Assembly: GCA_035048815.1 (NCBI GenBank)
Contig: JAUCBN010000055.1
Coordinates: 255,501 to 319,500, forward strand
Direction of reading: 5' to 3'
DNA length: 64,000 bases
From: Abelmoschus esculentus
Taxonomy: Eukaryota; Streptophyta; Magnoliopsida; Malvales; Malvaceae
Shown here: piece after piece, positions 61,147 to 64,000 of the stretch
Numbering within the stretch: the first letter of the stretch is position 1
Layout of the letters: every line of letters starts with the position of its first letter
Translations under genes and position numbers: made by a program
Notes under the pieces: generated by a model
What the model was told of the DNA's origin: nothing
Databases searched by the model: none
Seen by the model: only the letters and a program-made list of their open reading frames with translations

Positions 61147-61584
61147 AACTATCTATGGCCATGGATTGTGGAACTGAGGTTAGAATATATAAACTATAGA
61201 AAGATGGTTTGAAACATGATGTTACTCGTCTTAAGATTGTTGTGCACCCTGCTTATATTTATGTCGTTTTGTTTACTCCATGTGTAACATGTTTAGACCC
61301 CATATCCATTTCCTCTTGAACATTGCCTTTGAATAATTAGTTTATAGTCCTTGGATTTTAGATATAAGTCCTCGACTTTGAGCTAATAGCTACATGGGTC
61401 CTTTGTGGTTGGTATTATAGCACACAGTCTTCAGTGTAGGAAGCCAGCTGTATGCATCGTCATGTCTGATGCAGATAATTAGATCACAATTCACAAAGCC
61501 TAGCAAAGGTTTCGACTTTTGTGAAATACAATGAAAAGTGAAAACCTTGGTGGATAAGTTAGATGAGCTTCACACTTAAGACAT

Positions 61585-61592
61585 CCACGTGT
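61585..61592. promoter_or_regulatory. ACGTG (ABRE/G-box-like) element 1
   Basis: CCACGTGT about 680 bases upstream of the MAPKKK start codon. Such cores bind bZIP factors of the ABF type. Confidence 0.4.
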
Positions 61593-61977
61593 TTCTTTGT
61601 CACAATCAGACAATGGACACCTCAAGGTCAAAACTGTCATTCAAATTCTTTTCTTTTGTCCTTTTGATGTTGATCCAATATGCTTATACTTGAAGAATCT
61701 CATGCTTGCGCACTTTACATGTGTGAATTTTGGATTCATATGCGTTAAAATAGTCTACTAAACGACAACACTGAGTCCAACTCGGTAACCAACCAAACCC
61801 AATAGAATGGAATCTGACTGTGATTAGATAGATTAAGGTATGTAGAATGTATATTATTATAATTAATCCTCACTACCTTTTAACTTAATTAATTTATTAA
61901 TCAAGTCAAATGAAAGGTATGATTACTTAACTCATGAACCACATATATGATTATACATGCAAGCCAGCACGTTTTGC

Positions 61978-61985
61978 CACGTGGT
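61978..61985. promoter_or_regulatory. Palindromic G-box/ABRE element 2
   Basis: CCACGTGG about 290 bases upstream of the MAPKKK start codon. Relatives of this kinase (MAPKKK17/18) are reported to be ABA-inducible, so an ABRE would make sense; the link is inferred. Confidence 0.45.
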
Positions 61986-62268
61986 GCTATACGATTGATG
62001 CCTAACTATCTGAATATGAACTTGTAATGTAAGCAATCCACCGTCCAAGTCAGCCAAAGCTTTGTCCTTTCGCCGCGTGGGTCACTCTGGTTTCCAGTAT
62101 ATTAAAAAACGGCGGCCGACCATTGGCCACGGATTGGGTTTGAAGTTAAGAAAAAGCATTTGACTTTGTTTTTCCTTTACATTAAAGCTAAAACCCACAA
62201 AGATTTTGCATATAAATGCTCACCACCCAACTCAAAATCTCTCCAAGTTTCAAGCTTTAACCTTACAA

Positions 62269-63609
62269 ATGGACTGGACACGTGGAAGAACCATCGGTCG
62301 TGGCTCCACCGCCACCGTCTCCATCGCCACTGATAACCACTCCGGTCAAGTCTTTGCCGTTAAGTCCTCTGAGCTCTATCAATCGGAATGTCTTAGAAGG
62401 GAACAGAGCATTCTCTCTTCGTTGAGCTGCCCTCAAATTGTAGAATATAAAGGGTGTGACAGTTCGTTCGAAAACGGTAAGCTTTTATACAATCTGTTCA
62501 TGGAGTACGCACCAAACGGCACCGTCACGGACGCAATTCAAAAGCACGGCGGTCGCCTCGACGAGGCCACGGTTCGATCCTACACTCGTGAGATTCTTTC
62601 GGGGCTCGAGTTTCTTCACGGCAATGGAATCGTGCATTGCGACATCAAGGGCCGGAACATTTTGGTTACCGACAATGGGGTGAAAATCGCCGACTTGGGT
62701 TGCGCTAGGAAAGTCGATGGGTCGATCTCCGGTACACCACTTTACATGGCGCCTGAAGTAGCGCGTGGGGAGCAACAAGGGTTCGCCGCTGACGTGTGGG
62801 CACTTGGGTGTACGATCATCGAGATGGTAACCGGAACAACGCCCTGGCCAGATATCGGCGACGACCCTTTATCGGCCTTGTACAGAATCGGGTTTTCAGG
62901 CGACGTGCCCGAAATTCCCAGTAATATTTCGAAGCAGGGGAAGGATTTTTTAATCAAGTGTTTGGAGAGAGAACCTGAAAAAAGATGGTCTGCAACTGAG
63001 CTTCTTGAACATGATTTCGTAAAACAATCGAATTTTACAGTGAAAGGAACAAATGGTTCACCATTGAAGACACCCACCAGTGTTTTGGCTAAGCAATTAT
63101 GGGGCACCATGGAAGAAGAGTTCGACGCAATTCAGAGAAAACCATGCTTGCCCACCAAATGTTTGATGAAAAGGATGCAGCTATTGGTTGAAGACGATGC
63201 TGTTTTCCCTTTGAGAATTCCCGACTGGGATTTGGATGAAGATTGGTTAACTGTTAGAAGCAATGACAGTAACACTTCGGATGAAGCTACAAGTTGGTGT
63301 GGAGACGTGGGACTTGATGATGACTTAGGGGTTGATGAATTTGATTTATCAGAGATTAGTGGCCAAAAGGATAGTAATTCTAGTTGTAATGTTGTTGAGA
63401 GTAGATTTAAAACAAGTTCAAATATGATACTGGCATGTAAATATGACACGTATCTCTTATGTATGAATTTGAATTACTCTAATGACAAGTGCTTGCTTCA
63501 TGTTCTTTTATTACAGTCAAATTATGGTTCTTTATTACTACGAAATTCTAGATTTAGTTTTTTACTTCAATTTTGCATAATTAATCTTACTTTATATCAA
63601 GTAAAATAA
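62269..63609 (+). CDS. MAP kinase kinase kinase, MAPKKK17/18/20-like
   Basis: Intronless frame of 446 residues from ATG 62269 (MDWTRGRTIGRGSTATVSIA); the in-frame codon at 62206 is TTG, so 62269 is the first Met. It is a MEKK-type Ser/Thr kinase that would phosphorylate a MAP2K in stress signalling. Motifs: glycine loop GRGSTATVS, FAVKSSEL lysine, HCDIKGRNIL at about 123, DLGCAR in place of DFG (usual for this subgroup), GTPLYMAPEVARG activation segment, and GFAADVWALGCTIIEM. After the kinase domain is an acidic region. The last 60 or so residues (from about KYDTYLLCMN) look like translated 3' UTR, so an earlier stop or an intron may have been lost. Identity of the kinase is sure; its C-terminus is not. 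Confidence 0.9.
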   Translation: MDWTRGRTIGRGSTATVSIATDNHSGQVFAVKSSELYQSECLRREQSILSSLSCPQIVEYKGCDSSFENGKLLYNLFMEYAPNGTVTDAIQKHGGRLDEATVRSYTREILSGLEFLHGNGIVHCDIKGRNILVTDNGVKIADLGCARKVDGSISGTPLYMAPEVARGEQQGFAADVWALGCTIIEMVTGTTPWPDIGDDPLSALYRIGFSGDVPEIPSNISKQGKDFLIKCLEREPEKRWSATELLEHDFVKQSNFTVKGTNGSPLKTPTSVLAKQLWGTMEEEFDAIQRKPCLPTKCLMKRMQLLVEDDAVFPLRIPDWDLDEDWLTVRSNDSNTSDEATSWCGDVGLDDDLGVDEFDLSEISGQKDSNSSCNVVESRFKTSSNMILACKYDTYLLCMNLNYSNDKCLLHVLLLQSNYGSLLLRNSRFSFLLQFCIINLTLYQVK

Positions 63610-63821
63610 CTCATCCATTCAACATTTCAGTTCCTACTTAAATCAAACACCCCAGTCCCCAAAATACAAAGAGAGGATAATTTCTTTAACATTTTTTTTT
63701 CCTTTGGATCCTATTTTTCTGTAAAGACTTAAACATCAACTCACAAATCCACTGCATAATCCCAGAGTAACTACAACAACGGAACTGAACGAAAAAAAAT
63801 CGCCATAGATTCTCATTTTCC
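63610..63821. other. Convergent spacer between the MAPKKK and BAP31-like genes
   Basis: About 210 bases without a gene, presumably 3' UTRs of both flanking genes. Confidence 0.4.
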
Positions 63822-64000
63822 TTAAGTATTCTTCTTGCTACCGGAATGTGACAAACTCTGGTCCAAAGATTCCAACTGGCTCCGAAGGTTTTGATTCTCT
63901 TCGAGCAACCGGTCGTATTCGAGAAGAAAACCTTCTGACTGTTTCCTTAGGGCAACTGCATTGGCTTCAGCAGCATCCATCTCTTTTGTCTTGCTCTCAA
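63822..64000 (-). CDS. BAP31-like ER membrane protein, C-terminal exon (partial)
   Basis: The reading frame on the minus strand gives a coiled coil, MDAAEANAVALRKQSEGF followed by LLEYDRLLEENQNLRSQLE, and the end SGSKKNT. This matches the C-terminal part of plant B-cell-receptor-associated protein 31-like proteins, which sit in the ER membrane and help in protein sorting. The ending KKNT fits the KKXX ER-retrieval signal. The membrane helices and N-terminus lie beyond the window. Stop codon at 63822-63824. Confidence 0.8.
   Translation of the reverse strand, partial: ESKTKEMDAAEANAVALRKQSEGFLLEYDRLLEENQNLRSQLESLDQSLSHSGSKKNT

Larger units (their letters stand above)
61147..62268. other. Intergenic: aspartic protease 3' UTR and MAPKKK promoter
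   Basis: The first 0.25 kb fits the aspartic protease 3' UTR. The rest is the MAPKKK upstream region with two ACGTG elements and a TATA-like atataaatg near 62210, about 55 bases before the start codon. Confidence 0.5.

Noticed and set aside
62206..62268. N-terminal extension of the MAPKKK (21 codons)
   Set aside because: The codon at 62206 is TTG, not ATG; relatives begin at the MDWTRG methionine (62269).
1..64000. CRISPR arrays, bacterial operons, tRNA or rRNA genes
   Set aside because: The DNA is plant nuclear. No regularly spaced short repeats with unique spacers, and no cloverleaf or rRNA sequence was recognised by eye; a tRNAscan run would settle the tRNA point.

Overview
The window is nuclear plant DNA. 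It is AT-rich, its genes have many introns, and nearly every recognisable protein is a plant family: a class I KNOX homeobox protein, a WRKY factor, a STRUBBELIG-family receptor, an aspartic protease with a plant-specific insert, DUF506, DUF3537 and a tonoplast dicarboxylate transporter. The proteins read like those of a rosid eudicot. A cotton-like Malvaceae genome is my guess from overall resemblance, not something I could test.

Layout, 0-31 kb: a tonoplast dicarboxylate transporter (-, 59-2693), ER membrane complex subunit 3 (-, 4290-7041), a chloroplast NTF2-like protein (+, 7645-8911), a small cysteine-rich secreted peptide (+, 9388-9699), CDP-diacylglycerol synthase (+, 11926-15578), a DUF506 protein (+, 16583-17392), an EAR-motif protein of unknown function (+, 17997-19976), a peroxisomal IBR1-like dehydrogenase (-, 20696-22504), a 3'-truncated EHD gene (-, 24157-26846) and a DUF3537 membrane protein (-, 28237-30745). 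I rebuilt exons by reading splice sites. Total coding length is a whole number of codons in every case, and I could compare several of the lengths with known relatives.

Layout, 31-64 kb: gene density falls. SHOOT MERISTEMLESS (+, 34878-36377) stands after about 4 kb of non-coding DNA, then a STRUBBELIG-RECEPTOR FAMILY pseudokinase (-, 38033-42008), an LTR retrotransposon (43112-46501), a group IIb WRKY gene (-, 49086-51414), 6 kb of AT-rich DNA, an aspartic protease (+, 57745-61146), a MAPKKK17/18/20-like kinase (+, 62269-63609) and the 3' end of a BAP31-like gene (-, from 63822 off the end).

The genes form no operon or cluster; they are independent plant genes. The most interesting structure is the retrotransposon. 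It keeps gag and protease but has no polymerase region, and its LTRs carry long runs of perfect heat-shock elements upstream of a TATA box. Other points worth checking are a lost AG splice acceptor in EMC3, an EHD gene that stops inside its GTPase domain, tandem duplication of a splice acceptor inside the CDP-diacylglycerol synthase gene, a copied exon end within an IBR1 intron, and two related Mutator-like MITEs.
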